DNA of 64,000 nucleotides, taken from contig NZ_JAKGAP010000017.1 in assembly GCF_021532375.1 (NCBI RefSeq), forward strand, positions 1 to 64,000. Reading direction: 5' to 3'. This DNA is from Paenibacillus alkaliterrae (lineage in GTDB: Bacteria; Bacillota; Bacilli; Paenibacillales; Paenibacillaceae). Below are positions 24,522-34,609 of the stretch, piece after piece; position 1 is the stretch's first letter; each line of letters opens with the position of its first letter. The position numbers were made by a program, and so were the translations under genes. The notes below the pieces were generated by a model. The model was not told the DNA's origin, did not search any database, and saw only the letters and a program-made list of their open reading frames with translations.

Positions 24522-24722
24522 ATGCCTAAGATGAAAACTCACAGCAGTCTGAAAGACCGCTTCAAAATTACCGGTACTGGTAAAGTAAAACGTTACAAAG
24601 CTTACCGTAACCACTTGCTTTCGCACAAATCCGGTCGTCAAAAACGCGTACTTGCCGGCCAACCGCTAATGGCTGCCGGCGACGTTAGCCGTTTGAAGCA
24701 AGGCCTTTCCAACTTGAAATAA
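24522..24722 (+). CDS. rpmI: Ribosomal protein L35
   Basis: 66 aa, strongly basic. It begins MPKMKTHSSLKDRFKITGTGKVKR, with the bL35 signature (here the shorter part SLKDRFKITGTGKVKR). It is a 50S subunit protein. RBS AAGGAGG. Second gene of infC-rpmI-rplT, 35 bp after infC. Confidence 0.95.
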   Translation: MPKMKTHSSLKDRFKITGTGKVKRYKAYRNHLLSHKSGRQKRVLAGQPLMAAGDVSRLKQGLSNLK

Positions 24723-24770
24723 TAAGCTCGGTCCAATAAGCAAAATTCAACCTACAGGAGGTTTCCACTC

Positions 24771-25130
24771 ATGGCAAGAGTTAAAGGCGGATTTGTCCGC
24801 ACTCGTCGTCGCAAAAGAATTCTAAAGCTGGCTAAAGGTTATTTCGGTTCGAAGCATCGTCTGTTTAAAACAGCGAAGGAGCAAGTTGGTAAGTCCCTTA
24901 TGTACGCTTACCGCGACCGTCGCAACAAGAAACGCGACATCCGCAGACTGTGGATCGTCCGTATTAACGCGGCAGCTCGTATTAACGGCCTTTCGTACAG
25001 CAAATTGATGCACGGCTTGAAGCTTGCTGGCGTAGAAGTTAACCGTAAGATCCTTGCTGACCTTGCAGTGAACGATATCACTTCATTCAACTCGCTTGCA
25101 GGCATCGCCAAACAAAAAGTTAACGCTTAG
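24771..25130 (+). CDS. rplT: Ribosomal protein L20
   Basis: 119 aa. [19 protein letters not shown] and [17 protein letters not shown] are standard bL20 text. It binds 23S rRNA early in 50S assembly and, in Bacillus, represses its own operon through the leader RNA. RBS AGGAGG. Last gene of the operon, followed by a strong terminator. Confidence 0.96.
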   Translation: MARVKGGFVRTRRRKRILKLAKGYFGSKHRLFKTAKEQVGKSLMYAYRDRRNKKRDIRRLWIVRINAAARINGLSYSKLMHGLKLAGVEVNRKILADLAVNDITSFNSLAGIAKQKVNA

Positions 25131-25142
25131 TCGTTATGAGAT

Positions 25143-25197
25143 AAGGGCTGTCCCATGTTGTCTTTTCGAAGACTACGGGACGGCCCTTTTTGTTTTT
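25143..25197 (+). terminator. Terminator of the infC operon
   Basis: Stem AAGGGCTGTCCC/GGGACGGCCCTT with an inner hairpin (GTCTTTTCGAAGAC) and a long T run. Confidence 0.9.
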
Positions 25198-25297
25198 TAT
25201 CATCATGTGCACATTTGCGTGCGCAGAGGACAAACAAACAGACGGATGCTTCCTGACCTGAATATGCTGAAGAACAACGGGAAAGGAGGGATTTCAC

Positions 25298-25639
25298 ATG
25301 CGTAATGTTACCAAGCAACAAGTACGGAAACTGGTCGGCAAATCCATTTATGCAGTACGCCCTGACGGCTCTGTCGTCACAGGCAAGCTTGTTCGGGTTC
25401 ACCAAAATAAACTTATCGTAGCACCGCTCAAAAAAGATAAGGGCAAGCTCGTGCAAACGAAAGCTATTTTACCTCTAGTCTTATTCAATCTTCTGGCAAT
25501 CGGAACGCTGCCTTACTGGGGCGGCGGCTACGGCGGCGGCTACGGCGGAGGTTTTGGCGGCAATTGCTGCTACACCGGCTATGACAAATGCTGCTACGGC
25601 GATTCATACGGATATGGGAAAGGCTACAATTTCTACTAA
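25298..25639 (+). CDS. Gly/Tyr/Cys-rich tailed small protein, possibly spore surface
   Basis: 113 aa in two parts. Residues 1-50 form a basic domain (KQQVRKLVGKSIYAVRPDGS) that looks like an Sm/KOW-like small beta fold. A hydrophobic stretch (LPLVLFNLLAIGTLP) leads to a low-complexity tail with repeated GGGYGG, paired cysteines (NCCYTGYDKCCYG) and many tyrosines. Such tails occur in Bacillus spore coat and crust proteins that cross-link through Tyr or Cys; I infer a coat-like role only by composition. RBS AAAGGAGGG. Confidence 0.7.
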   Translation: MRNVTKQQVRKLVGKSIYAVRPDGSVVTGKLVRVHQNKLIVAPLKKDKGKLVQTKAILPLVLFNLLAIGTLPYWGGGYGGGYGGGFGGNCCYTGYDKCCYGDSYGYGKGYNFY

Positions 25640-25653
25640 TGGCGATTAGGTAA

Positions 25654-26106
25654 TCATAGCGGGGTCAATGACTTAAGCAGCTCATAGCAGTGAAGCTCTG
25701 GGTAATAACGGACGGTTTGATACCCAAGCTTTTTATATAAATTATGGGCTTTGGCGTTAACCTGATCCACGAATAACCGAGCTGCTCTGCAATTTTGTGC
25801 TTGACCGTAGGCCTCGCTATAGGCCATTAGCTTTTTTCCCCATCCGCGATTGCGATGACTGGGATGCGTGACCATCATATCCAGATAAAGCACTTCACCC
25901 ATGACCTCAAAATGGATGAAGGCGACAGGTGCGCTTTTCTTGGACAAGGAGGCTACATAGGTAATACCGCGCCTGAAGCGCTTCGGAAGCTCGCGAATCG
26001 TCTGTGCATCATGCTGGTGTACCGTATGAGATAAGGGAATAAGCTCGCTTTGGATGAGGCGAACCAGCTCGGCCTGATCAATTCTCGGGTCGTAAATTCG
26101 AATCAT
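25654..26106 (-). CDS. GNAT family N-acetyltransferase
   Basis: 150 aa. The acetyl-CoA site is THPSHRNRGWGKKLM (Q/RxxGxG/A type, about 80-94) and the C-terminal strand VNAKAHNLYKKLGYQT is typical of GNAT proteins. The acceptor is unknown. ATG 26106 is preferred to ATG 26112 because TTGGAGAG is at better spacing. Confidence 0.82.
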   Translation of the reverse strand: MIRIYDPRIDQAELVRLIQSELIPLSHTVHQHDAQTIRELPKRFRRGITYVASLSKKSAPVAFIHFEVMGEVLYLDMMVTHPSHRNRGWGKKLMAYSEAYGQAQNCRAARLFVDQVNAKAHNLYKKLGYQTVRYYPELHCYELLKSLTPL

Positions 26107-26242
26107 GATCATCTCTCCAATTCTGCGGCTCCCCTTGGCAGGAACCCTGCATGAGTTTGCCGATTAGGGGTTAAATTAGTATATGTGCCATCACCGCTGT
26201 TTGCGCCAAATACGTTTTTACGCTAAGAGTAGTTAATGGTTC

Positions 26243-26271
26243 TTGACGAACAGGAATTCACGGCATATAAT
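26243..26271 (+). promoter_or_regulatory. Promoter of the ilv-leu operon
   Basis: TTGACG (26243-26248), an exact 17-nt spacer and TATAAT (26266-26271). The T-box leader starts just downstream. Confidence 0.85.
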
Positions 26272-26646
26272 AAAGGAAGTCTTATCTACCACGTACTGGT
26301 GTAATACATGTGGTAAATACAAAATCGGCAATGATGAGGACGAAGTGCTAAGGGCTCTTTTGATCAGAGAGCGGACAGATCAGCTGCAACTGTCGCCAAA
26401 ATCCCTTTTCTACGAGCTCACCTCGGAGCTGTTCCCTTGAAAAGCAACAACGATTGCTGTTGCGTATTAGGGGGAATCGCAGGGCAAGCGTTACAGTGCC
26501 AATGGTATGAACAGCCGTGCACGCGTTCTTACCTGTGGAGGTTATGCATCGGGAGATGTGTAACGAATTTGGGTGGTACCACGAAAGATCAACCTTTCGT
26601 CCCTCTTTGCTTCAATTTGAAGCAGGAGGAGCGAAAGGTTTTTTTG
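26272..26646 (+). promoter_or_regulatory. T-box leader (leucine-type) of ilvB
   Basis: The conserved T-box GGGTGGTACCACG lies at 26571-26583 and the terminator just after it. Stem I elements are present: ATGATGAGGACGAAGTGC, the AGAGAG motif near 26368 and a specifier region CTACGAGCTCACCTCGGAG (26411-26429), where CTC (Leu) followed by A fits the specifier position. Uncharged tRNA-Leu should stabilise the antiterminator and turn on ilvB-ilvN-ilvC-leuA. Frames found here are not genes. Confidence 0.9.
26592..26646 (+). terminator. T-box regulated terminator
   Basis: Long stem with outer arms CCTTTCG/CGAAAGG and inner TTGCTTC/GAAGCA, followed by seven T. It overlaps the region that pairs with the T-box in the antiterminator. 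Confidence 0.88.
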
Positions 26647-26670
26647 TTTTTTCTGAGAGGAGGATGACTG

Positions 26671-28412
26671 ATGGTAACGCAAGATGCAACAATGAAGTCA
26701 AAAGAGGAATTGAAGGAAAGGCTCTCGAAGCACGAGGTCATATCAGGTTCGGAGATCCTGCTTCGCAGCTTATTGCTTGAGGACGTAGACTGCGTATTCG
26801 GCTATCCGGGCGGAGCGGTATTGTACATTTACGACGCGATGCACGGCAATCCCGATTTCAACCATTTGCTCACGCGGCACGAGCAAGGTGCGATTCATGC
26901 GGCTGACGGCTATGCGCGCGCAAGCGGTAAGGTAGGCGTATGTATCGCTACGTCGGGCCCGGGCGCAACGAATCTTGTTACCGGCATCGCAACCGCATAT
27001 ATGGATTCCGTGCCAATGGTCGTCATTACAGGCAATGTTATCTCGAGTCTGATCGGAAGCGATGCTTTCCAGGAAGCGGACATTACGGGCATTACGATGC
27101 CGATTACGAAGCACAGCTACTTGGTACGCGATGTTGTTGACTTGCCGCGCATTATTCATGAAGCCTTTCACATTGCCAACACTGGACGCAAGGGTCCGGT
27201 ATTGATCGATATACCAAAAGACGTATCCGCTGCGAAAACGTTGTTCAAGCCTGTTACGGAAGTGAGCATCCGCGGCTATAATCCGACTGTATCGCCTAAT
27301 AAGCTGCAGGTCGACAAGCTCATTAAAGCGATCGAGCAAGCGGAGCGTCCGCTCATTCTAGCCGGCGGCGGAGTCGTCTATTCAGGCGGCCATGAAGAGT
27401 TGTTGGAATTCGTAACGAAGACACAAATTCCGATTACGACAACGTTGCTCGGTTTGGGGGCATTCCCGAGCGGCAATGATTTGTGGCTGGGCATGCCGGG
27501 CATGCACGGAACATACACTGCGAACAAATCGATCCAAAGCGCTGATCTGCTGATCAACATCGGCGCTCGCTTCGATGACCGCGTAACCGGCAAGCTGGCA
27601 GGCTTCGCACCGCTGGCGAAGATCGTTCATATTGACATCGATCCAGCTGAAATCGGCAAAAACGTGCCAACGGATATTCCAATCGTCGGTGACGTGAAGA
27701 CGGTACTGCAGCTTGTTAACCAGCAAGCAAAGCGTGCTGACAAAGCGGATGAATGGCGTGCACAGCTTAAAGCCTCCAGTGAGCAATATCCGTTCAGCTA
27801 CACGGACTCCGAGGATGAGCTTAAGCCGCAATGGGTAGTTGAGCTGATCTACGAGACGACAAACGGGGATGCCATCGTAACGACTGACGTCGGCCAGCAC
27901 CAAATGTGGGCCGCTCAGTATTACAAATTCAACAAGCCGCGGTCCTGGGTAACATCCGGCGGACTTGGCACGATGGGTTTCGGATTCCCTTCCGCCATCG
28001 GGGCTCAAATGGCAAATCCGGACCGCGTGGTCGTTTCTATTAATGGAGACGGCGGCATGCAAATGTGTGCGCAGGAGCTCGCGATTTGCGCCATTAACAA
28101 CATTCCGGTTAAAGTTGTTATTATTAACAACCAAGTACTCGGCATGGTTCGCCAATGGCAAGAGCTCATTCATGAAAACCGCTTTAGCCACATCGATCTT
28201 GCCGGCAGCCCGGACTTCGTTAAGCTTGCCGAAGCCTATGGCGTTAAAGGCTTCCGCGCAGCGAATAAAGAGGATGCTCGCGCGGTGTGGGAAGAGGCGC
28301 TTCGCCATCCAGGTCCAGCGGTCGTTGAATTCGTCGTTCGCAAGAATGAGAACGTGTATCCGATGGTAGCACAAGGAAGCACAATCGACCAAATGATCAT
28401 GGGGGATGCGGA

Positions 28413-28416
<4 letters not shown>
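26671..28416 (+). CDS. ilvB: Acetolactate synthase large subunit
   Basis: 581 aa, a ThDP/FAD enzyme. The N-terminal Pyr domain has VFGYPGGAVLYIYDA and the catalytic Glu in RHEQGA; the central FAD-linked domain follows; the PP domain has the Mg/ThDP motif GDGGMQMCAQELA to IINN. It joins two pyruvates, or pyruvate and 2-oxobutyrate, at the start of Val/Leu/Ile synthesis. The first of four genes behind the T-box; RBS GAGAGGAGG. The stop overlaps ilvN in ATGA, fitting 1:1 subunit synthesis. Confidence 0.96.
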
Positions 28417-30012
<1,596 letters not shown>

Positions 30013-30144
30013 TAAATAGAGCTTGAACGAAATAGTTTTCAGAAGAACGATAATATCCCGGTTCGCCGGATCGCGTGACGACGGTTGTAATGGCCGGCAT
30101 GCGACTCCAACTGCGTACCGGGATCATTCTGTTCACGGAGGTGC

Positions 30145-31698
30145 ATGGCACAAATGCGGAAAATATATATTTTCGACACAACGCTTCGTGATGGAGAGCA
30201 GTCTCCTGGCGTAAACCTGAACACGAAGGAAAAGGTAGAGATCGCGCTGCAGCTTGAGAAGCTTGGAGTGGACCGTATTGAAGCCGGCTTCCCGGCAGCA
30301 TCGCCTGGCGACCTTGCAGCGGTTAACGCCGTAGCACGCGCTGTTAAGAACGCAACCATTATCGGCTTGTCCCGCTCGCGTGAGCAGGACATTGATGCAG
30401 TCCGCGAAGCGCTTCAGGGAGCTCAGGATCCGTGTATCCACTTGTTCCTTGCCACAAGCCCGATTCACCGTAAGCATAAGCTGCGGATGGAGAAGGAGCA
30501 GGTGCTTGAAACGGCGGAGCGCGCGATTCGTTATGCGAAGCAATATTTTGACAAAATCGAGTTTTCTCCTGAGGATGCAGGCCGTACCGAGCTGGACTTC
30601 CTGTGCCAAGTAACGGATATGGCGATCAAAGCGGGCGCCACGGTCGTTAACATACCGGATACGGTTGGATACATGAATCCGCAGGAATTCGGCAACATAT
30701 TCAAAACGCTGAAGGAAAACGTCCCGAATATCGAGACGATCCAGCTGAGCGCGCACTGCCATGACGATCTCGGCATGGCGACGGCTAATGCTCTAGCGGC
30801 GATTATGAACGGTGCCGATCAAGTGGAAGGCACGATTAACGGAATCGGTGAGCGCGCGGGCAATACGGCGATCGAAGAGATCGCGATGGCGCTTGCGACG
30901 CGTCCAGATTTCTTCGGTGCGCAAACGACGCTGAACCTGAAGGAGATCGCGAAGACGAGCCGCCTTGTCAGCAAGCTGACGGGCATGGTCGTTCCGGGCA
31001 ACAAAGCGATTGTCGGAGTGAATGCGTTCGCGCATGAGTCCGGCATTCATCAGGACGGCATGCTGAAGGAAAAAACGACTTACGAAATCATTTCGCCGGA
31101 TACAATCGGTCTGAAGGAATCGAAGCTTGTACTCGGTAAACACTCCGGACGCCATGCTTTCCGCGAGAAGCTGATTGATCTTGGCTATGAGCTCGAGGAA
31201 GAAGCGGTTAACGCGGCATTCGCCAAATTCAAGGATTTGGCGGACCGGAAGAAAACCGTCAGCGACGAAGATATTCGCGCCATGCTCGAGGAGAAGCTCA
31301 TAGATACGCCGGAGGTGTTCTCTTTGGAGACGATTCAAGTGAGCTACGGCAATCAATCGACTCCGAGCGCATCGGTCCGCATTCGCAAAGCCGAAGGCGA
31401 GGTCGCGGAAGAAGTGGCGATCGGCAACGGTTCCGTTGACGCGATCTATAACGCCATCGACAAAGTAACGCAGGAAACGGTCGAGCTTGAGGATTACTCG
31501 ATCAAATCGGTATCGCAAGGCAAGGATGCGCAGGGCGAGGTTCATGTTGTGCTGAAGCAGGATGAAGTGTCTGCTCAGGGGCGTGGACTTAGCACGGATA
31601 TCCTTGAAGCAAGCGCGCGGGCGTACATCGATGCGCTTAACCGGCTGATTGACAAACGCAAGTCGCCGGGCCGCCGTGACAAAATGAGCTTGATCTGA
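30145..31698 (+). CDS. leuA: 2-Isopropylmalate synthase
   Basis: 517 aa. The TIM-barrel DRE motif is [13 protein letters not shown], metal ligands are in [11 protein letters not shown], and the C-terminal LeuA dimer/leucine-feedback domain is complete. It condenses acetyl-CoA with 2-oxoisovalerate, the first leucine-specific step. Two starts compete: ATG 30145 is only 3 bp from GGAGG, while ATG 30154 is 12 bp away and gives the common N-terminus [11 protein letters not shown]. Fourth and last gene before a terminator. Confidence 0.95.
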   Translation: MAQMRKIYIFDTTLRDGEQSPGVNLNTKEKVEIALQLEKLGVDRIEAGFPAASPGDLAAVNAVARAVKNATIIGLSRSREQDIDAVREALQGAQDPCIHLFLATSPIHRKHKLRMEKEQVLETAERAIRYAKQYFDKIEFSPEDAGRTELDFLCQVTDMAIKAGATVVNIPDTVGYMNPQEFGNIFKTLKENVPNIETIQLSAHCHDDLGMATANALAAIMNGADQVEGTINGIGERAGNTAIEEIAMALATRPDFFGAQTTLNLKEIAKTSRLVSKLTGMVVPGNKAIVGVNAFAHESGIHQDGMLKEKTTYEIISPDTIGLKESKLVLGKHSGRHAFREKLIDLGYELEEEAVNAAFAKFKDLADRKKTVSDEDIRAMLEEKLIDTPEVFSLETIQVSYGNQSTPSASVRIRKAEGEVAEEVAIGNGSVDAIYNAIDKVTQETVELEDYSIKSVSQGKDAQGEVHVVLKQDEVSAQGRGLSTDILEASARAYIDALNRLIDKRKSPGRRDKMSLI

Positions 31699-31715
31699 TT
31701 AGTTGTACGAATAAA

Positions 31716-31763
31716 GGGGTTGTTCAGGGAGTCTGTTGTGACTCTCCCGAACAACCCCATTTT
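31716..31763 (+). terminator. Terminator after leuA
   Basis: A strong stem GGGGTTGTTC/GAACAACCCC with inner GGGAGTC/GACTCTCCC and a short tail ATTTTCTT. The weak T run leaves some readthrough to leuB possible. Confidence 0.75.
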
Positions 31764-31933
31764 CTTAAAAAGAAAGTGATTCGTCGTTAAAAACGCAGGA
31801 CATATGCAGTTCACTCCAAATTGTAACTCCATGCTCCCAAGCCCTGTTTGGAGCGTTATGAATAAAGGAACGCGGTGTTCGATTGAGCCAGCAAACGATT
31901 ACTCCGAAAGCGATACTGGAGATAGAAGGCGAG

Positions 31934-31970
31934 CTATTGACTCTATAGACACAGTCTATAGAGTCAATAG
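31934..31970 (+). repeat. Perfect 17-3-17 palindrome between leuA and leuB
   Basis: Arms CTATTGACTCTATAGAC and GTCTATAGAGTCAATAG are exactly complementary around ACA, 80 bp before leuB. ATTTTAT follows, so a terminator-like fold is possible but the tail is weak. The left arm contains TTGACT. It could be an operator, an mRNA stabiliser or a folded remnant. The arms also end a short frame starting at TTG 31883. The rest of the 351-bp leuA-leuB gap shows no gene. Confidence 0.85.
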
Positions 31971-32049
31971 ATTTTATATCTTTGTAATCATTCAGGTTTT
32001 ATGGTACAAATGATAATAGATTGAGAATGAAGAGGAGTGTTACATACAA

Positions 32050-33129
32050 ATGTCCGACGTAAAAAAAATTGCAGTTATTGCCGGCGACGGTATCGGTCCC
32101 GAGGTTGTAGGCGAAGCTCTGAAAGTGCTTAAAAAAACCGAGGAGCTGTTCGGCTACCAATTTGAAACGGAGCACGGATTGTTCGGCGGAATAGCAATCG
32201 ACGAGAAGGGCACGCCCCTGCCGCAGGAAACGCTTGAGCTTTGCAAACGCGCAGATGCGGTATTGCTTGGCGCAGTTGGCGGCCCGAAATGGGATAACAA
32301 TTCGAAGGAGCTTCGTCCGGAAACGGGCTTGCTCGGCATCCGTAAAGAGCTTGGCTTGTTCTCGAACATTCGTCCCGCAACAGTATTCGATTGCTTGAAG
32401 GAAGCTTCGACGCTAAAACCGGAAGTGCTTGAAGGTACGGACCTGATCGTGGTTCGCGAATTGACGGGCGGCATATACTTCGGTGAGAAGTTCCGTCGCG
32501 AAGGCGTGCACGGCGAAGAAGCCGTTGATACTTGCGTTTACAATGTACAAGAGATTGAACGAATCGTTCGTCAAGCCTTCGAGATCGCAATGACTCGCGG
32601 CAAACGCCTTGCTTCCGTCGACAAAGCCAACGTACTGGAGACATCCCGTCTATGGCGCGAAGTCGTAAACCGGATTGCGCCGGAATATCCGGAGGTCGAG
32701 CTGGAGCATGTGCTGGTTGACAACTGCGCGATGCAATTGCTTCGCCGTCCTTCCAGCTTTGACGTTATCGTAACGGAAAATATGTTCGGAGACATCCTTA
32801 GCGACGAGGCGGCGATGCTTACCGGCTCGATCGGCATGCTTTCCTCTGCTTCGCTAGGCGAAGGCAGCTTCGGTTTGTACGAGCCTGTACACGGCTCGGC
32901 GCCTGACATCGCAGGTCAAGGCATCTCCAATCCAATCGCAACCATTCTTTCTGTTGCGCTGATGTTCCGTCTAACATTCGGCTACCATGAAGCGGCAGCG
33001 GCTATCGAAGCGGCCGTGAAGGAAGTGCTTGATGCAGGACATCGTACAGGAGACATCGCTGTCGATAAGAGCAAAGCGATTGGAACGACTGAGATGGGCG
33101 ATTTGATCGTAGCGGCAATTAAAAAATAG
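32050..33129 (+). CDS. leuB: 3-Isopropylmalate dehydrogenase
   Basis: 359 aa. [16 protein letters not shown] at the start, the substrate loop with [25 protein letters not shown], and the metal/NAD site [24 protein letters not shown] are all typical. It oxidises 3-isopropylmalate to 2-oxoisocaproate with NAD+. RBS AGAGGAGTG. It is separated from leuA by a terminator and the long palindrome, and leuC/leuD are not adjacent, unlike the usual leuABCD order. Confidence 0.95.
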   Translation: MSDVKKIAVIAGDGIGPEVVGEALKVLKKTEELFGYQFETEHGLFGGIAIDEKGTPLPQETLELCKRADAVLLGAVGGPKWDNNSKELRPETGLLGIRKELGLFSNIRPATVFDCLKEASTLKPEVLEGTDLIVVRELTGGIYFGEKFRREGVHGEEAVDTCVYNVQEIERIVRQAFEIAMTRGKRLASVDKANVLETSRLWREVVNRIAPEYPEVELEHVLVDNCAMQLLRRPSSFDVIVTENMFGDILSDEAAMLTGSIGMLSSASLGEGSFGLYEPVHGSAPDIAGQGISNPIATILSVALMFRLTFGYHEAAAAIEAAVKEVLDAGHRTGDIAVDKSKAIGTTEMGDLIVAAIKK

Positions 33130-33137
33130 ATTGTTAA

Positions 33138-33200
33138 TTATAATTATTATAAAAAAGTAATAATTATAATATTGACTTCATTATAGACTAGTGATACTAT
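33138..33200 (+). promoter_or_regulatory. PerR-type box and sigma-A promoter of the peroxiredoxin gene
   Basis: TTATAATTATTATAA (33138-33152) matches the PerR consensus at every position. The promoter TTGACT (33172-33177), 17-nt spacer, TACTAT (33195-33200) lies 20 bp downstream, and a partial AT-rich palindrome (around 33158-33170) lies in between. Peroxide-induced derepression is expected, as for Bacillus ahpC. Confidence 0.75.
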
Positions 33201-33274
33201 TTACTAGGTAAGTCACATCTATGAAGTGACATAAACAAAATAAATTTTCGGATAGGTCAAGGAGGTTTTCTATA

Positions 33275-33823
33275 ATGGCAGAACGTTTGGTAGGCCGCCC
33301 GGCTCCGGATTTCTCTATGGAAACGGCAACAGGCAACGGCCAAGATTTCGGTACGGCAGCTCTTTCGGATTACAAAGGCAAATGGTTGGTCTTGTTCTTC
33401 TACCCGCTAGATTTCACTTTTGTATGCCCGACTGAAATTACAGCATTGAGCGCAGCTGCTGCACAATTCAAGAAGCTTGACACTGAAATTCTTGGCGTAA
33501 GCGTGGACAGCAAACATAGCCACCGTGCATGGATTAACACACCGGTGAACGATAATGGACTTGGCCAATTGGAATTCCCTCTTGCTGCCGACATTACGAA
33601 GAGCGTTGCTCGTGACTACGGCGTATTGATCGAAGAAGAAGGTATCGCGCTTCGCGGTCTATTCATTATCAATCCAGAAGGTGAAGTGCAATACCAAGTC
33701 GTTAACCACAACAACGTGGGCCGCAGCGTTGAAGAAACGCTTCGTGTATTGCAAGCTTTGCAATCCGGCGGACTTTGCCCGATCAACTGGAAGCCAGGCC
33801 AAAACCACCTGGTTGCAAAATAA
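33275..33823 (+). CDS. Typical 2-Cys peroxiredoxin (AhpC/Prx1 type)
   Basis: 182 aa. The peroxidatic C51 sits in DFTFVCPTEI and the resolving C168 in GGLCPINWKPG. It reduces H2O2 and organic peroxides in the cytoplasm. No ahpF-like reductase follows, so thioredoxin is the likely electron donor. RBS AAGGAGG. The gene is monocistronic, between a PerR-type box and an exceptionally long terminator stem. The leuB gene lies just upstream. Confidence 0.92.
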   Translation: MAERLVGRPAPDFSMETATGNGQDFGTAALSDYKGKWLVLFFYPLDFTFVCPTEITALSAAAAQFKKLDTEILGVSVDSKHSHRAWINTPVNDNGLGQLEFPLAADITKSVARDYGVLIEEEGIALRGLFIINPEGEVQYQVVNHNNVGRSVEETLRVLQALQSGGLCPINWKPGQNHLVAK

Positions 33824-33831
33824 TAAATTTT

Positions 33832-33892
33832 GCACTGATAACAAACAAAACCCGTGCCGCTCGCTGGCACGGGTTTTGTTTGTTATCAGTGC
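33832..33892 (+). terminator. Terminator with a 27-bp perfect stem
   Basis: Arms 33832-33858 and 33866-33892 are perfectly complementary around the 7-nt loop GCTCGCT. The core is CCCGTGCC/GGCACGGG followed by TTTTGTTTG, and the A tract on the left pairs with the T tract, so it can work on both strands. Confidence 0.92.
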
Positions 33893-34059
33893 TGTCATAC
33901 ATATCCTTATTGAAAAGCAGGAATTTCGGGTATGTAAAGCGAATAACTTATACTTAGCAAGAAACCTAAGAAGACACTTACGATTAGCTTTGGATCCGCA
34001 AGCCTAAGCATACGCTTACGAAGCAGGTTGCATCCGCAACCTTTAAGGAGGGTATCGTC

Positions 34060-34476
34060 ATGAGTTTTTGCTGTGGAGCTAGTATGATTGGAACGAAGGG
34101 GACGTTAAAGCATTTTCGTACTCATATCCATAATGTGCCAATCATGTTCTGCCCGGTTTGTCACCGCGTGGACATTCATTATTTAATCGAGAATGAATAT
34201 GAAATATTAGCCGAATATGCGCATGGCGACGGTGCGGCTGAGGTTGATTTTCAAGAATACGTGGACCAGGAAGGTAAGGCGCTGCTGGAAAACTGCGTCA
34301 ATCATGAGAATGAAGATCCGATGGCAGTGGTTCATAGTCAAATCGATATGGCGCTTGACCTGCTTAGCTTCGCCAAGCAGATTGAGGATGCGGAATGGCA
34401 GCAGTTATTGAAGAAAAGGCTTGTCATGCTGGGCAGCAGAAGAAACAAGCTGCAGCAGCGCCGGACGTCCGTTTAA
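34060..34476 (+). CDS. Putative zinc-finger protein (138 aa)
   Basis: It begins MSFCCGASMIGTKGTLKHFRTHIHNVPIMFCPVC, so CC and CPVC could form a zinc knuckle like that of YgiT/MqsA proteins, although no helix-turn-helix part is seen. The remainder is acidic and helical. The function is unknown. A hairpin GGTTGC/GCAACC lies directly before the RBS AAGGAGGG. It precedes sigI, separated by a terminator, and has its own leader. Confidence 0.65.
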   Translation: MSFCCGASMIGTKGTLKHFRTHIHNVPIMFCPVCHRVDIHYLIENEYEILAEYAHGDGAAEVDFQEYVDQEGKALLENCVNHENEDPMAVVHSQIDMALDLLSFAKQIEDAEWQQLLKKRLVMLGSRRNKLQQRRTSV

Positions 34477-34494
34477 GCTTTTACAACGAATTGT

Positions 34495-34525
34495 GAGCCT
34501 CCTTTTCGGGGGCTTTTCTTTTTGT
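34495..34525 (+). terminator. Intrinsic terminator
   Basis: Stem AGCCTCC/GGGGGCT with a 5-nt loop and TTTTCTTTTT, 20 bp after the zinc-finger gene. Confidence 0.85.
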
Positions 34526-34555
34526 TGCAACATTCCGAGATGTTCCAGTAGATGT

Positions 34556-34584
34556 ACCCCCTTAACCGGATATACAGAAACGAA
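34556..34584 (+). promoter_or_regulatory. Possible SigI-dependent promoter
   Basis: ACCCCC at 34556-34561 and CGAA at 34581-34584 resemble the -35 (ACCCCC) and -10 (CGAA/CGWA) elements reported for SigI-type sigma factors. It stands 26 bp before the sigI start, so autoregulation is a reasonable inference. The 19-bp gap between the two elements has not been compared with known sites. Confidence 0.5.
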
Positions 34585-34609
34585 TCCTACTAATAGTGAG
34601 GTGGAGCGG

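Noticed and set aside
26243-26667. Short frames in front of ilvB as possible leader peptides
   Set aside because: They fall in the T-box leader and their codons follow conserved RNA motifs; no RBS was seen.
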